The translations under genes were made by a program, and so were the position numbers. Source: Caldilinea sp. CFX5 (GTDB taxonomy: Bacteria; Chloroflexota; Anaerolineae; Caldilineales; Caldilineaceae). From it: 64,000 nucleotides of DNA. Position 1 is the first letter of the stretch, and each line of letters begins with the position of its first letter. The stretch is from positions 54,582 to 118,581 of the forward strand of contig QWII01000053.1 in the NCBI GenBank assembly GCA_021405325.1. Reading direction: 5' to 3'. The notes beneath the pieces were generated by a model. That model saw only the letters and a program-made list of their open reading frames with translations. It was not told where the DNA came from and ran no database searches. Positions 50,969-59,926 of the stretch are shown here, in pieces.

Positions 50969-53629
50969 ATGGCCGACCGTCGCTTGTTTGTCCCAGAGAT
51001 TGTCCAGACTTCCGCCACCGATTGTGGGCCGGCCGCGCTCAAGGCGTTGTTGGAAGGCTTTAACATCCCGGTCAGCTATGGCCGCCTGCGTGAAGCCTGT
51101 CAGACCAGCGTAGACGGCACCTCTATCGACACCATTGAAGAGGTGGCGCAACAGAGTGGTCTGCTGGCCCAACAACTGATCACCCCTGCCGATTTTCTTT
51201 TTGTCACCGAAGCCGATCTCCTACCGGCGCTGGCAATTGTACGCTTGCCAACCGGCGCCCTCCACTTTGTTGTCATTTGGCGCACACACGGTCCCTTTGT
51301 CCAGGTGATGAACCCGGCCAGCGGGCGGCAGTGGGTGCGCCGGCAAGCATTGCTCGATGATCTCTACATCCACACTCACCCCGTACCCCTGGCCGGTTGG
51401 CGCGCCTGGGCGGCGAGCGATGGTTTTACCAAACCGCTGCTGGCGCGGTTGCAAGGGTTGGGGGTGTCGCCGGAACGCAGCGCACAATTGGTGACCGCGG
51501 CGCAACAAGATCTCGGTTGGCTCCCCCTGGCCACGCTGGACGCCGCGACCCGTGTGGTGGAGAGTTTGGTGCGTGCTGCCGCGCTGGAGCAGGGAGCAGA
51601 AGCCACCAACTTTATTGCTCAATTGATCACCGCCGTGTTGGCCGACCCCACAGGCGCTTATCAACAGATCCCAGCCCCTTTTTGGAGCGTCACCCCGGCG
51701 CCGCAACAGCCGGATACCCTGCTCATGCGGGGCGCAGTGTTAATGGTGGTCAGAGGCACGCAGCCGCGATCCTTGGCAGACGAAGCGGGCGCTCCCACCA
51801 TGGCGCCGGCGGTGGCCGTCGCTCTGACCGAGAAAGAGGTCAACCCGCTGTGGGCGATCATCCGCTTGTTGCGGCAAGATGGCTGGTTGGCCCCGGTGTT
51901 GGTGGCGTTGGCTGCGGTATTGGCCGCGGCGGGGGTGACGATTGAGGCGTTGCTGTTGCGCGGCCTCTTACAGGCGGGGGATCAACTCTTTGGCCTGCAA
52001 CAGCGTACGACCGCCCTGGTGGTCATCCTGGTGTTTGGCTTGCTTTTGATCCTGATCGATTTCACCCTGGCTGATGCCCTGGCGCGCATGGGTCGCCATC
52101 TCGATCTGCGGCTGCGCATGGCTTTTCTTGCCAAGATCCCCCGGTTAAGCGACCGGTACTTCCAGAGCCGACTGATCTCTGACATGACGCTGCGCGCCCA
52201 TGAACTGGCCGGGGTCAAAGAGTTGCCGCGGTTGGCGGTGCAATTATTGCAACTGACGGTGCAGGTGCTGTTGACCACGGCGGGCGTCATCTATTTTGTA
52301 CCGCACATGGCGCCCCTGGCCCTCTTTGTCATGGCGCTGGCCTTATTCCCGGCGCTGCTGGCCCGCCCCGTACTCCAAGAACAGGATCTACGCTACCGCA
52401 CCCACAGCGGTGGCTTGAGTCGCTTCTACCTCGACGGCCTGCTGGGGTTGACGCCGTTGCGCACCCACTCCGCCGAGAACGCCTTTCAGAATGCCCACGC
52501 CATGCTGCTCACCGAATGGTTTCAGGCCGGACGCGCCCTCTTTACCTTCAACCTCTGGGTGCGCGGCGCCCAACTGCTCCTGAGCATCGGCAGCGTCATT
52601 TGGCTCTTGACCAGCTATCTGCAACAAGGGGGCGATCCGAGCAATACGTTGCTGCTCTTTTACTGGACGCTCAACTTGCCGGCGTTGGGGCAATCGATAG
52701 CTGACTTGGTCTTGCAATATCCCGCACTGCGCAACCGGGTATTGCGGGTGCTGGAACCGCTGGGCGCGCCGGAGGAGAATGCCGCCCCCGCCGGCTCACC
52801 GCCGCTGCTCACCCGCGCCCCGGCCCCGATTGCACTGGACAAGGTTAGCGTAGTGGTCGGCGGCCATACCATTCTCCACGAGATCAGTCTGACAGTGGCG
52901 GCGGGGGAGCATGTGGCGATTGTCGGGCCGTCGGGCGCGGGGAAGTCGAGCCTGGTAGGATTGTTGCTGGGCTGGCACAAACCGGCGGCCGGGGAACTGC
53001 TGGTCGATGGCTTCCCACTGCAAAATGATCGGCTGGAAGCGCTGCGCCGCCAGACCGTCTGGGTCGATCCGGCGGTGCATCTCTGGAATCGCACCATGTT
53101 GGCAAATCTGACTTATGGCAATGGCAGCGAGCAGGGGGTGGGCGATATTTTGCATGAAGCCAATCTCTACGATCTCCTGCAACATCTGCCCGCTGGCTTG
53201 CAGACCGTGTTGGGGGAAGGGGGCGGGTTGGTTTCCGGCGGGCAGGGGCAGCGGGTCCGCCTGGGGCGCGGGTTGTTGCGCTCCCAGGTGCGCCTGGTCA
53301 TCCTTGATGAACCGTTCCGCGGGTTGGATCGACCGCAGCGGCAGGAATTACTCGCCAAAGCGCGCCAACACTGGCGCGACGCCACCGTGCTCTTCATCTC
53401 CCATGATATTGGCGACACGCAGGACTTTGATCGCGTGCTGGTCGTGGAACAGGGACAGGTCGTCGAAGATGCCCCACCCGCCCACCTGGCGGCGCAGGCT
53501 GCTTCCCGTTACCGTCAACTGTTGGACGCTGAAACCACCGTGCGGCAAGGCTTGTGGCAGAGCGCTGCGTGGCGGCGCCTCTGGTTGCGTGACGGCGCCT
53601 TGACCGAAACACCGCGGGAGGAGCCATGA
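50969..53629 (+). CDS. C39 peptidase-containing ABC exporter (NHLP-type peptidase/permease/ATPase)
   Basis: The product has 886 residues. Residues 1-130 are a C39 peptidase domain with Gln13 and Cys19 (VQTSATDCGPAAL) and His99 (GALHFVVIW); the usual Asp of the DPA motif is Asn115 (VMNPASG). A roughly 170-residue linker of unknown fold precedes the six-span exporter domain (about 310-600). The ATPase has Walker A GPSGAGKSS, signature LVSGGQGQRVRLGRG, Walker B VRLVILDEPFRGLD and the H-loop LFISHD. C39 exporters cut double-glycine leaders and secrete the peptide. ATG 50969 is chosen because the C39 domain follows directly. It overlaps the next ABC gene by 4 bases. Confidence 0.88.
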   Translation: MADRRLFVPEIVQTSATDCGPAALKALLEGFNIPVSYGRLREACQTSVDGTSIDTIEEVAQQSGLLAQQLITPADFLFVTEADLLPALAIVRLPTGALHFVVIWRTHGPFVQVMNPASGRQWVRRQALLDDLYIHTHPVPLAGWRAWAASDGFTKPLLARLQGLGVSPERSAQLVTAAQQDLGWLPLATLDAATRVVESLVRAAALEQGAEATNFIAQLITAVLADPTGAYQQIPAPFWSVTPAPQQPDTLLMRGAVLMVVRGTQPRSLADEAGAPTMAPAVAVALTEKEVNPLWAIIRLLRQDGWLAPVLVALAAVLAAAGVTIEALLLRGLLQAGDQLFGLQQRTTALVVILVFGLLLILIDFTLADALARMGRHLDLRLRMAFLAKIPRLSDRYFQSRLISDMTLRAHELAGVKELPRLAVQLLQLTVQVLLTTAGVIYFVPHMAPLALFVMALALFPALLARPVLQEQDLRYRTHSGGLSRFYLDGLLGLTPLRTHSAENAFQNAHAMLLTEWFQAGRALFTFNLWVRGAQLLLSIGSVIWLLTSYLQQGGDPSNTLLLFYWTLNLPALGQSIADLVLQYPALRNRVLRVLEPLGAPEENAAPAGSPPLLTRAPAPIALDKVSVVVGGHTILHEISLTVAAGEHVAIVGPSGAGKSSLVGLLLGWHKPAAGELLVDGFPLQNDRLEALRRQTVWVDPAVHLWNRTMLANLTYGNGSEQGVGDILHEANLYDLLQHLPAGLQTVLGEGGGLVSGGQGQRVRLGRGLLRSQVRLVILDEPFRGLDRPQRQELLAKARQHWRDATVLFISHDIGDTQDFDRVLVVEQGQVVEDAPPAHLAAQAASRYRQLLDAETTVRQGLWQSAAWRRLWLRDGALTETPREEP

Positions 53630-55872
53630 GCAACCTCGCCGCCACCCTCGCCGCGACTTTGGGCAGGGGGACAGAACCACAAAAGCAGACCGTTGGCGGC
53701 CTGGATTTCCGCGCCTTTGCCTGGCCGCTGGCAGCGCTGGATGATGGCGTGGCCTTGCTGGCCCAACAGGCCGGTCTTGTCACCCGTTCGCCCGCCGCCG
53801 CCGGCACGCCGCTGCCCCCAGCCTCCGCCAGTGCAGACGAACAGTCACTGAATCGCTGGCTGACCTTGACCACCCATCAACTTGGTTGTGATGTGCAGGC
53901 GGTGGAGTGGCATTACCGGGACATTGCGTTGCTGGTACGGCGGGCGGCGCCGGCAATCTTGCGCCTGCCCGTCGCTGTCACGACCGCCGCTGATACGCCG
54001 CCGGCGCCCCGCTTTCTGCTCTTGCTCAAGGGTGGACGACGGCGGGTGCAATTGCTGGCGCCTGACTTTACCACAATATCCGTCAGCACCACCAATCTCG
54101 TCGCGTTTCTTCAAACGCAAACCAGCGGCGACCTGGGGGAAACAGTTGCCAACTTTTTGCTGCGCAGTGGGATTGCCCACCGGCGACTGCCCAAAGCGCA
54201 AACGACACTGGTCGCCGATCAGATGGGCAGCCAACGCTTTAGCGGCTGTTGGCTCCTGAGCGTGGCTGGTCATAGTTCGATCTGGCAACAGGTGCGCCAC
54301 CAACGTTTATTACGCTATCTGCTGCTGGTGGCGGCGCTGACGCTGCTCCAACAGCTTGTGCTGGTCGCCAGTTGGCGCTTTATTGGTCAGGGCGTCTTTC
54401 AACAGGGCTTTAGCGACGCCGGGTTGACGGCTTGGGCGCTGCTGCTGATCACCAGCATCCCCCTTAGCCTCTTTGCCAACTGGGCGGAGATCAACATCAC
54501 GCTCAACCTGAGCCGGCTGGCGCGCACACGGCTCCTGCGCGGGATTCTCAACCTTCACCCGCCAGCGATTCGCCATTTGGGCGCCGGCCAATTCCTGGAG
54601 CGGGTGATGCAGACCGAGTCGTTGCAGGCGCTCTTGATCGGCGGCGGCTTTGGTGTGATCACGGCGCTGGTGCAAATTGGGGTCGCACTGGTGATCCTGC
54701 GATTGGGTGTCGGCGGAATCTGGCATAGTCTGCTGCTGGCGGCGTGGCTGCTGGTGACAATTGGGCTGTCGCTCTGGTATGTCCGCCGCTTTTTGGTCTG
54801 GCGCGATGTCTACCGCACCCTGACCAACGATCTGGTTGAGCGTATGGTGGCCCATCGCACCCGGCTGGCGCAAGAAGAGAAGAGTACCTGGCATCTGGCC
54901 GAAGACCAGCAACTGGATCACTATCACACCCTGACCCACCGGCTGGACAATGGTCAACGGCTGCTCAGTAGCTTGCTCAACCGCGGCTGGTTTCTGGTGG
55001 GGTTGACGGGAGTGCTCTACCCGCTGCTCCAAGGCGTTACCAACCCCATCGGGCTGGCGATCAGTTTGGCGGGGATCTTGCTGGCGGGCAGCGCCTTTGC
55101 CGCCCTGCGCTCGACCATCATCACGCTGGCGACGCTCTATGCCACCTGGCGCGATGTCGGCCTGCTCTTTCAGGCTGCCGATGAAGTTGAAGCGGTGGGA
55201 AAAGCGCTCTACCTGCCGCCGGTCGCCACAGCGCCAATGCCGGCGCCGGCGCAGGAACAGAAACCGTTGCTGATGGCGCGTAATCTGCAATTCCGCTATC
55301 ACGACAACGCCCCGCTGACCCTGAGCAAGGTGGACTTGACCATTCATCCCGGCGACCGTCTGTTGCTGGAAGGGCCATCAGGCGGCGGCAAATCGACGCT
55401 GGCGCGGCTATTGGTCGGCTTACAGACGCCGACCAGCGGTCTGTTGCTGCTCCACGGGCTGGATCAGCCGACGTTGGGCTTGACCACCTGGCGCCAACGA
55501 GTGATCGCCGCCCCCCAGTTTCATGAGAATCACGTCTTTACGGAGAGCTTTGGCTTCAACCTGCTGCTGGGACGCCGCTGGCCGGCCACCCCCGCCGATC
55601 TACAGGAAGCCGAAGCGCTCTGTCACGAGTTGGGCCTGGGCGATCTGCTTCAGCGGATGCCGGGCGGCCTCATGCAAATGGTGGGCGAGAGCGGCTGGCA
55701 ACTCTCCCACGGCGAACGCAGCCGCCTCTTTATCGCCCGCGCCCTCTTGCAGCAGAGCGACCTGATCGTCCTGGACGAGAGCTTCGCCGCCCTCGACCCC
55801 GTCACCCTCGAACGGGCCATGACGTGTGTCCTAAAGCGCGCACCGACGCTGTTGGTGATCGCACACCCATAG
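53626..55872 (+). CDS. Second NHLP-type ABC exporter (permease/ATPase), C-terminally clipped
   Basis: The product has 748 residues: a 220-residue N-terminal domain without recognisable motif, an exporter membrane domain (about 225-520), and an ATPase with Walker A GPSGGGKST (about residue 583), signature LSHGERSRLF and Walker B LIVLDESFAALDP. The protein stops at LLVIAHP, immediately after the H-loop His, where normal ATPases continue for 30-40 residues. The stop lies at the edge of a palindromic repeat, so the end was probably replaced by it. It forms a heterodimer or tandem system with the C39 exporter (known for NHLP loci). Confidence 0.85.
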   Translation: MSNLAATLAATLGRGTEPQKQTVGGLDFRAFAWPLAALDDGVALLAQQAGLVTRSPAAAGTPLPPASASADEQSLNRWLTLTTHQLGCDVQAVEWHYRDIALLVRRAAPAILRLPVAVTTAADTPPAPRFLLLLKGGRRRVQLLAPDFTTISVSTTNLVAFLQTQTSGDLGETVANFLLRSGIAHRRLPKAQTTLVADQMGSQRFSGCWLLSVAGHSSIWQQVRHQRLLRYLLLVAALTLLQQLVLVASWRFIGQGVFQQGFSDAGLTAWALLLITSIPLSLFANWAEINITLNLSRLARTRLLRGILNLHPPAIRHLGAGQFLERVMQTESLQALLIGGGFGVITALVQIGVALVILRLGVGGIWHSLLLAAWLLVTIGLSLWYVRRFLVWRDVYRTLTNDLVERMVAHRTRLAQEEKSTWHLAEDQQLDHYHTLTHRLDNGQRLLSSLLNRGWFLVGLTGVLYPLLQGVTNPIGLAISLAGILLAGSAFAALRSTIITLATLYATWRDVGLLFQAADEVEAVGKALYLPPVATAPMPAPAQEQKPLLMARNLQFRYHDNAPLTLSKVDLTIHPGDRLLLEGPSGGGKSTLARLLVGLQTPTSGLLLLHGLDQPTLGLTTWRQRVIAAPQFHENHVFTESFGFNLLLGRRWPATPADLQEAEALCHELGLGDLLQRMPGGLMQMVGESGWQLSHGERSRLFIARALLQQSDLIVLDESFAALDPVTLERAMTCVLKRAPTLLVIAHP

Positions 55873-55881
55873 CGAGACAGG

Positions 55882-55962
55882 AGACACGAGACAAGGAGAC
55901 AAGGAGAAATTGACTATCTCGTGTCTCCTGTCTCGTGTCTCGTGTCTCCTTGTCTCGTGTCT
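55882..55962. repeat. 20-bp inverted repeat from GAGACA(C/A)G units
   Basis: Arms 55882-55901 and 55943-55962 pair perfectly; further GTGTCTC/GAGACAC units allow alternative pairings from 55873 to 55965. It begins at the stop of the second ABC gene and ends at the ribosome binding site of the adaptor gene. Confidence 0.85.
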
Positions 55963-55973
55963 TGGAGTCTACC

Positions 55974-56432
55974 ATGTCCCTACCCTTCGCCCGCACCGAA
56001 CGGGCGCTGCAAACTGATGATTATCGCACCGCCTGGATCTGTGGGTTAGTGGCGTTGCCGCTCTTTGTAGCCTGGTTGGTTTGGTTCTTTGGCGGGAATT
56101 TGCCGGCGCACCAGCGTAGCCAACAGCTTGCCATTGGCGATTATGGCACGGTGGTGGCGACCTTTGCTGTGGCCGCGCTGCCCGATCTAGCGGTTGGCGA
56201 CCGGGCGACGCTGCGTCTGCAACTGACCGATGAGGAATCGTTGACCACAGTCCCCGCCACCGTGGCCGACATTCACCAGCGCGCTGACGGGCGCTATGAT
56301 GTCTTCTTTTACCCGGATGCCGCCTTTAGCGCGGTGCTGTCGCGCGCGTCGCTCACCGGGGAAGCGGAGGTGAACGTGGCTGGGCGTTCCCCTTTCCGTA
56401 CTCTCCTACAAACCAACCAGCTAACTAACTAA
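55974..56432 (+). CDS. Short HlyD-like membrane-anchored adaptor (stub)
   Basis: The 152-residue protein has a cytoplasmic N-terminus, one membrane span (GLVALPLFVAWLVWFFGG) and a beta-rich periplasmic-type domain with ALPDLAVGDRATLRLQL, similar to the last barrel of HlyD/MFP adaptors. It lacks the long coiled-coil and lipoyl parts. TTGGAG precedes ATG 55974. In NHLP loci the third gene is an HlyD-like adaptor, and this occupies its place. Its last residues (QTNQLTN) are encoded by a palindromic repeat, suggesting a clipped end. Confidence 0.65.
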   Translation: MSLPFARTERALQTDDYRTAWICGLVALPLFVAWLVWFFGGNLPAHQRSQQLAIGDYGTVVATFAVAALPDLAVGDRATLRLQLTDEESLTTVPATVADIHQRADGRYDVFFYPDAAFSAVLSRASLTGEAEVNVAGRSPFRTLLQTNQLTN

Positions 56433-56448
56433 TTGGTTAGCTGGTTGG
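56413..56448. repeat. 13-bp inverted repeat, CCAACCAGCTAAC
   Basis: Arms 56413-56425 and 56436-56448 pair perfectly; the unit GGTTAGCTGGTT recurs to 56455. It overlaps the last codons and the stop of the adaptor gene. The vocabulary resembles the elements at 46771 and 61925. Confidence 0.8.
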
Positions 56449-56682
56449 CTGGTTGATTAGTTTTTTACAAATTTGATTACTACCGTTTGTGGGTAACTGT
56501 GGTAGGATTACCGGCGACGGTGTTAAAACTTAGATTCAACCGGAGCGCAGGCGCTTGGCTGCCATCTCCCGAGAAGGTTTGACCAGGCGATTCTATCGAC
56601 CAAGCCGACCTGCCCGGAAGATTGGGGAGCGCTCGCTGGTTGCGGTTGAACCCAATTCGGGAAGAAGAGGAAGTGGACAACA
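56449..56682. other. Leader region of the P-type ATPase gene
   Basis: These 234 bases show no convincing gene or promoter. GAAGAGGAAG before ATG 56683 is the likely ribosome binding site. Confidence 0.4.
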
Positions 56683-58845
56683 ATGGTCACAAAAGTCGGC
56701 GCGCTGGCGGATCTATGGGCCGGCAACTATGATTATAAGGGCGAGGTCGCCAGGGCCAGCGCCACGGTGGTCAAGGCGCTGACGCCGCTGGTGGTGCGCG
56801 GCCAAACGGTGTTGGAACGAGTGGAACGGGAACAGTTGGACCCGCTGCTCGACTGGGCGCTCACCCTTTGGGGCGACCGGCGCAGTGAGCAGCAACGCAC
56901 CCTGCGCACCACAGCCACCGTCAGCGAATTGACCGCCGACGAACGGCAGATTCACCGCAGCCTTTATGTCTCTGCCCTCTCCTTTGGGCTGGCCTCTGCC
57001 GGTGCGCTCTTCTTTCCGCCCTTGCGCCTGCTGAGTCTACCAGGGATGATCTATGGCTCCTGGCACACCTTTGAACGCGCCTACCAGAGCCTGACCGAAA
57101 AGCGCACGGTGGATATTACTGTGCTGACAGCCTTTGTGAACAGCGCCTATATTCTTGGCGGCTACTGGGTCTTAGGCGCGCTCGGCAACACCTCCTACTT
57201 TTTTAGCTTGAAATTGCTGGGCAGCATCAAAGATCGCTTCGCCCGTGACTTGGAAAGCGCGTTGATGCTGCACCCCTTACAGGTCTGGACATTGGTTGAT
57301 GGGCAGGAAGTGCAACGTCCGCTGACTGCGCTGGCGGTCGGCGCTTTGGTGATTGTGCGCGCCGGTGAGTTGATCCCGGTGGATGGCATTGTACAGGCGG
57401 GCGCGGCGACGGTCGATCAGCATGTGTTGACCGGTGAAGCGCGCCCAGTGGAAAAGGGGGTGGGCGACCCGGTGCTGGCCGCCACCATTGTGCTGACCGG
57501 GGCCTTGCACATTACCCTCGAACGGGCGGGCGGCGAGACCACAGTCGGCAAATTGAGCCAGATTTTGGCGCAGACGATTGATTTCCGCTCCAATCGCCAA
57601 CTCTTTGTCCAACGGCTGACCGATGCACTGATTCTGCCCTTTGTCGGGCTGGCGGCGGTCACCTGGCCGTGGCTGGGTTTTAGCGCCGCCGCTGCCGTGG
57701 TGGATGCTCACCCGATGCGCCATCTCAATGTGCTGGGTGGGTTGAGTCTTTTGAACTATCTGGTGATGGCAGCGGAACAGGGCATTTTGATCAAGGATGG
57801 CGGTTCGCTGGAAGCGTTAAGCCGCATTGATACGCTAGTCTTTGACAAAACCGGCACCCTCACCCAAGAGCAGCCGATCATCCTTGCCATTCATCTTGTG
57901 CGCGACGCCGACGACGCAGAGCCGCAGGCGGCATTATGGGATGAAGATACGGTGTTGGCCTATGCCGCCGTCGCCGAAGCGCACCAGAGTCACCCCATTG
58001 CCCGCGCCATTCGCGCCGAAGCGCTCGTCCGCCGCTTAACGCTGCCCACTGTTGGTGCAACCGAGCAGGATGCCAGCTACCATGCCGGTTTTGGCGTGCG
58101 GGTCAATGTGGCGGGGCGGCAGGTGCATGTGGGTAGCAACCGCTTTATGGGGCAGGAAGGCATTGCCATTCCGCCAGAAATTGCCTATTTGCAAGAGACC
58201 AGTCAACGCCAAGGCCATTCGCTGACCATGGTGGCGCTCGATGGACGACTGGCCGGTGTGTTGGAATTACAGGCGGTGTTGCGCCCGGAAGTCAAAACGG
58301 TGTTGGGCGATCTGCGCGCCACCAAACGGCTGCGCTCTATCATCATTATTTCCGGCGATCAAGCGGCCCCTACCCGTCGTCTGGCCCAGGAGATCGGCGC
58401 TGATGAGTTCTACGCGGAAGTGCTGCCGGCGGGCAAGGCGGAGCTGGTCGCCCAGTTGCAAAAAGCTGGGCGTAAAGTCTGTTTTGTCGGCGATGGCATC
58501 AATGACGCCGTTGCGCTCAAGCAGGCCAATGTTTCCGTTTCTCTGCGTGGCGCCACCACCGCTGCCACCGATACAGCGCACATCGTCTTGATGGAGGAGA
58601 GCTTAGAACAGCTACGTCCGCTCTTTGGTATGGCCCAAGCCTTTGATCGCACCAGCCGCCAGACCATGTCCTCCATTCTCGGCGCCAGCGCCATTGGCCT
58701 GGTCGGCATCTTTGGCTTTGGCTTTGATCTGCGCCACATGACCATCCTCGACCAGATCAGCCTGACCATCGGCACGGGCTTTGCCATGCGCCCACGGTTG
58801 GCGACGTTGCTACAGGCCAACCGAAAGGATGAAGCGGAGAGCTAA
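56683..58845 (+). CDS. P-type ATPase without CPx metal motif
   Basis: The product has 720 residues. It starts with a 90-residue amphipathic region without heavy-metal-binding domain. The actuator motif is VLTGEARPVEKG (TGE at 250-252), the phosphorylated Asp388 is in VFDKTGTLTQ, and the hinge is VGDGINDAVALKQA. Overall it resembles P1B metal pumps, but at the place of the CPC/CPH motif it reads VVDAHPMRHLN (residues 339-349), with no Cys. The substrate is therefore open: a different metal, or a peptide/lipid-linked function. Membrane spans are few and short. It lies in the peptide export locus and may supply ions or energise it (inference). Confidence 0.85.
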   Translation: MVTKVGALADLWAGNYDYKGEVARASATVVKALTPLVVRGQTVLERVEREQLDPLLDWALTLWGDRRSEQQRTLRTTATVSELTADERQIHRSLYVSALSFGLASAGALFFPPLRLLSLPGMIYGSWHTFERAYQSLTEKRTVDITVLTAFVNSAYILGGYWVLGALGNTSYFFSLKLLGSIKDRFARDLESALMLHPLQVWTLVDGQEVQRPLTALAVGALVIVRAGELIPVDGIVQAGAATVDQHVLTGEARPVEKGVGDPVLAATIVLTGALHITLERAGGETTVGKLSQILAQTIDFRSNRQLFVQRLTDALILPFVGLAAVTWPWLGFSAAAAVVDAHPMRHLNVLGGLSLLNYLVMAAEQGILIKDGGSLEALSRIDTLVFDKTGTLTQEQPIILAIHLVRDADDAEPQAALWDEDTVLAYAAVAEAHQSHPIARAIRAEALVRRLTLPTVGATEQDASYHAGFGVRVNVAGRQVHVGSNRFMGQEGIAIPPEIAYLQETSQRQGHSLTMVALDGRLAGVLELQAVLRPEVKTVLGDLRATKRLRSIIIISGDQAAPTRRLAQEIGADEFYAEVLPAGKAELVAQLQKAGRKVCFVGDGINDAVALKQANVSVSLRGATTAATDTAHIVLMEESLEQLRPLFGMAQAFDRTSRQTMSSILGASAIGLVGIFGFGFDLRHMTILDQISLTIGTGFAMRPRLATLLQANRKDEAES

Positions 58846-58894
58846 CCAGTTTGCCCACTCCGGCAAAGTATAACATCGAAGACGACAATTTTGT

Positions 58895-59788
58895 ATGAGT
58901 ACACAACTTTGGTTACGGCGGCTGAAGCCCAATCCACAGGCGCGGCTGCGACTTTTCTGTTTTCCCTTCGCTGGTGGCAGTGCCAGTGTCTATCGTACCT
59001 GGCCGACCCTGCTTGCTGAACGGCAGCCCGATGTGGAGGTTGGTGCTGTCCAGCTACCGGGGCGCGAAAACCGGTTGAACGAAAAGCCCTTTACCCACAT
59101 TGCGCCCTTGGTGGACGCATTGATTACCGCGCTGCACGCTGAACTGGATCGCCCCTTTGCCCTCTTTGGTCATAGCATGGGTGCGATTGTGGCCTATGAA
59201 CTGGCACAAGCCTTGACCCGACTGGGCAACCCACCGGCCCATTTGCTAGTACACGATGGCGTAAATAAACCGATAGTTGGTCAGTGAGACAGTAACACAG
59301 TGGAACAGTCGGTCGATTACTGTCTTACTGTCTTACTGTCTTACTGAACTACTGTCTTACTTCCGCCGCACTATACTAGTCTCCGGGCGCCGGGGCTGCC
59401 GGAACGCTATGCCTCGGTTCATCAAGCGCCGACCGATGACGCCTTGTTGCGCACGATCCAACAACGCTATGGTAATCTGCCGGAACTGCTCTTGCAGGAT
59501 GCCGAACTCAAGGCGATCTATGGACCGTTGCTGCGGGCTGATTTTACGCTACTGGAAACCTATACGCCAAGTACGTTGACGCCGTTGGCTTGTCCGATCA
59601 CAGCCTTTGGCGGCGCCGCCGATCCGATTGCCACCAAAGCGGAACTATTGGCCTGGCGTGCCGTAACCCAGAGCGAATTTGACCTCCACTTGTTGCCGGG
59701 GGGACACTTTTATCTTCAGGAACAGGACGGTCCCTTGTTGGAACGAATCGCAATGAGCCTTGCCATTTCGGTAAGGTCTCAGGTATAA
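58895..59788 (+). pseudogene. Type II thioesterase, split by a repeat-containing insertion
   Basis: The N-terminal half (58895 to about 59250) has LFCFPFAGGSASVYRTWP and the nucleophile Ser in LFGHSMGAIVAYELA. The C-terminal half (about 59381-59788) has APGLPERYASVHQAP, ITAFGGAADPIATK and the catalytic His in LLPGGHFYLQEQDG. Between them lie about 130 bases of TTACTGTC repeats with a stop at 59285-59287, flanked by CTAGT on both sides. The halves together give the usual length of about 240 residues. Type II thioesterases clean up non-ribosomal peptide or polyketide carriers. A stand-alone C-terminal fragment from ATG 59444 is unlikely to work. Confidence 0.8.
59251..59380. mobile_element. 130-bp repeat insertion inside the thioesterase gene
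   Basis: CTAGT at 59246-59250 and 59376-59380 could be a 5-bp target duplication. The inside holds GAGACAGTAA (59286-59295), complementary to the 8-bp unit TTACTGTC repeated from 59318 to 59360. The same unit forms the hairpin at 22561. Mobility is inferred; the simple-repeat core is seen directly. Confidence 0.55.
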
Positions 59789-59926
59789 TTGATCGCACCA
59801 TTGCAGCTATCGCGATAACGGGTTGAAGCGCGCATCCTGATAGAATAGATCGCCTACCCACTCGATAAAAATTCGCGTTTCCTAAATTCGTGTCTCAAGT
59901 ACTTATTCAGCCAGAGGAGGCGCCAG

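Noticed and set aside
54310..55347. 345-codon minus-strand frame opposite the second ABC exporter
   Set aside because: It is Gln/Arg-rich low-complexity translation without motifs; the exporter is on the plus strand.
59444..59788. Independent 114-residue hydrolase
   Set aside because: It contains only the C-terminal half of a thioesterase, and the matching N-terminal half lies just upstream.
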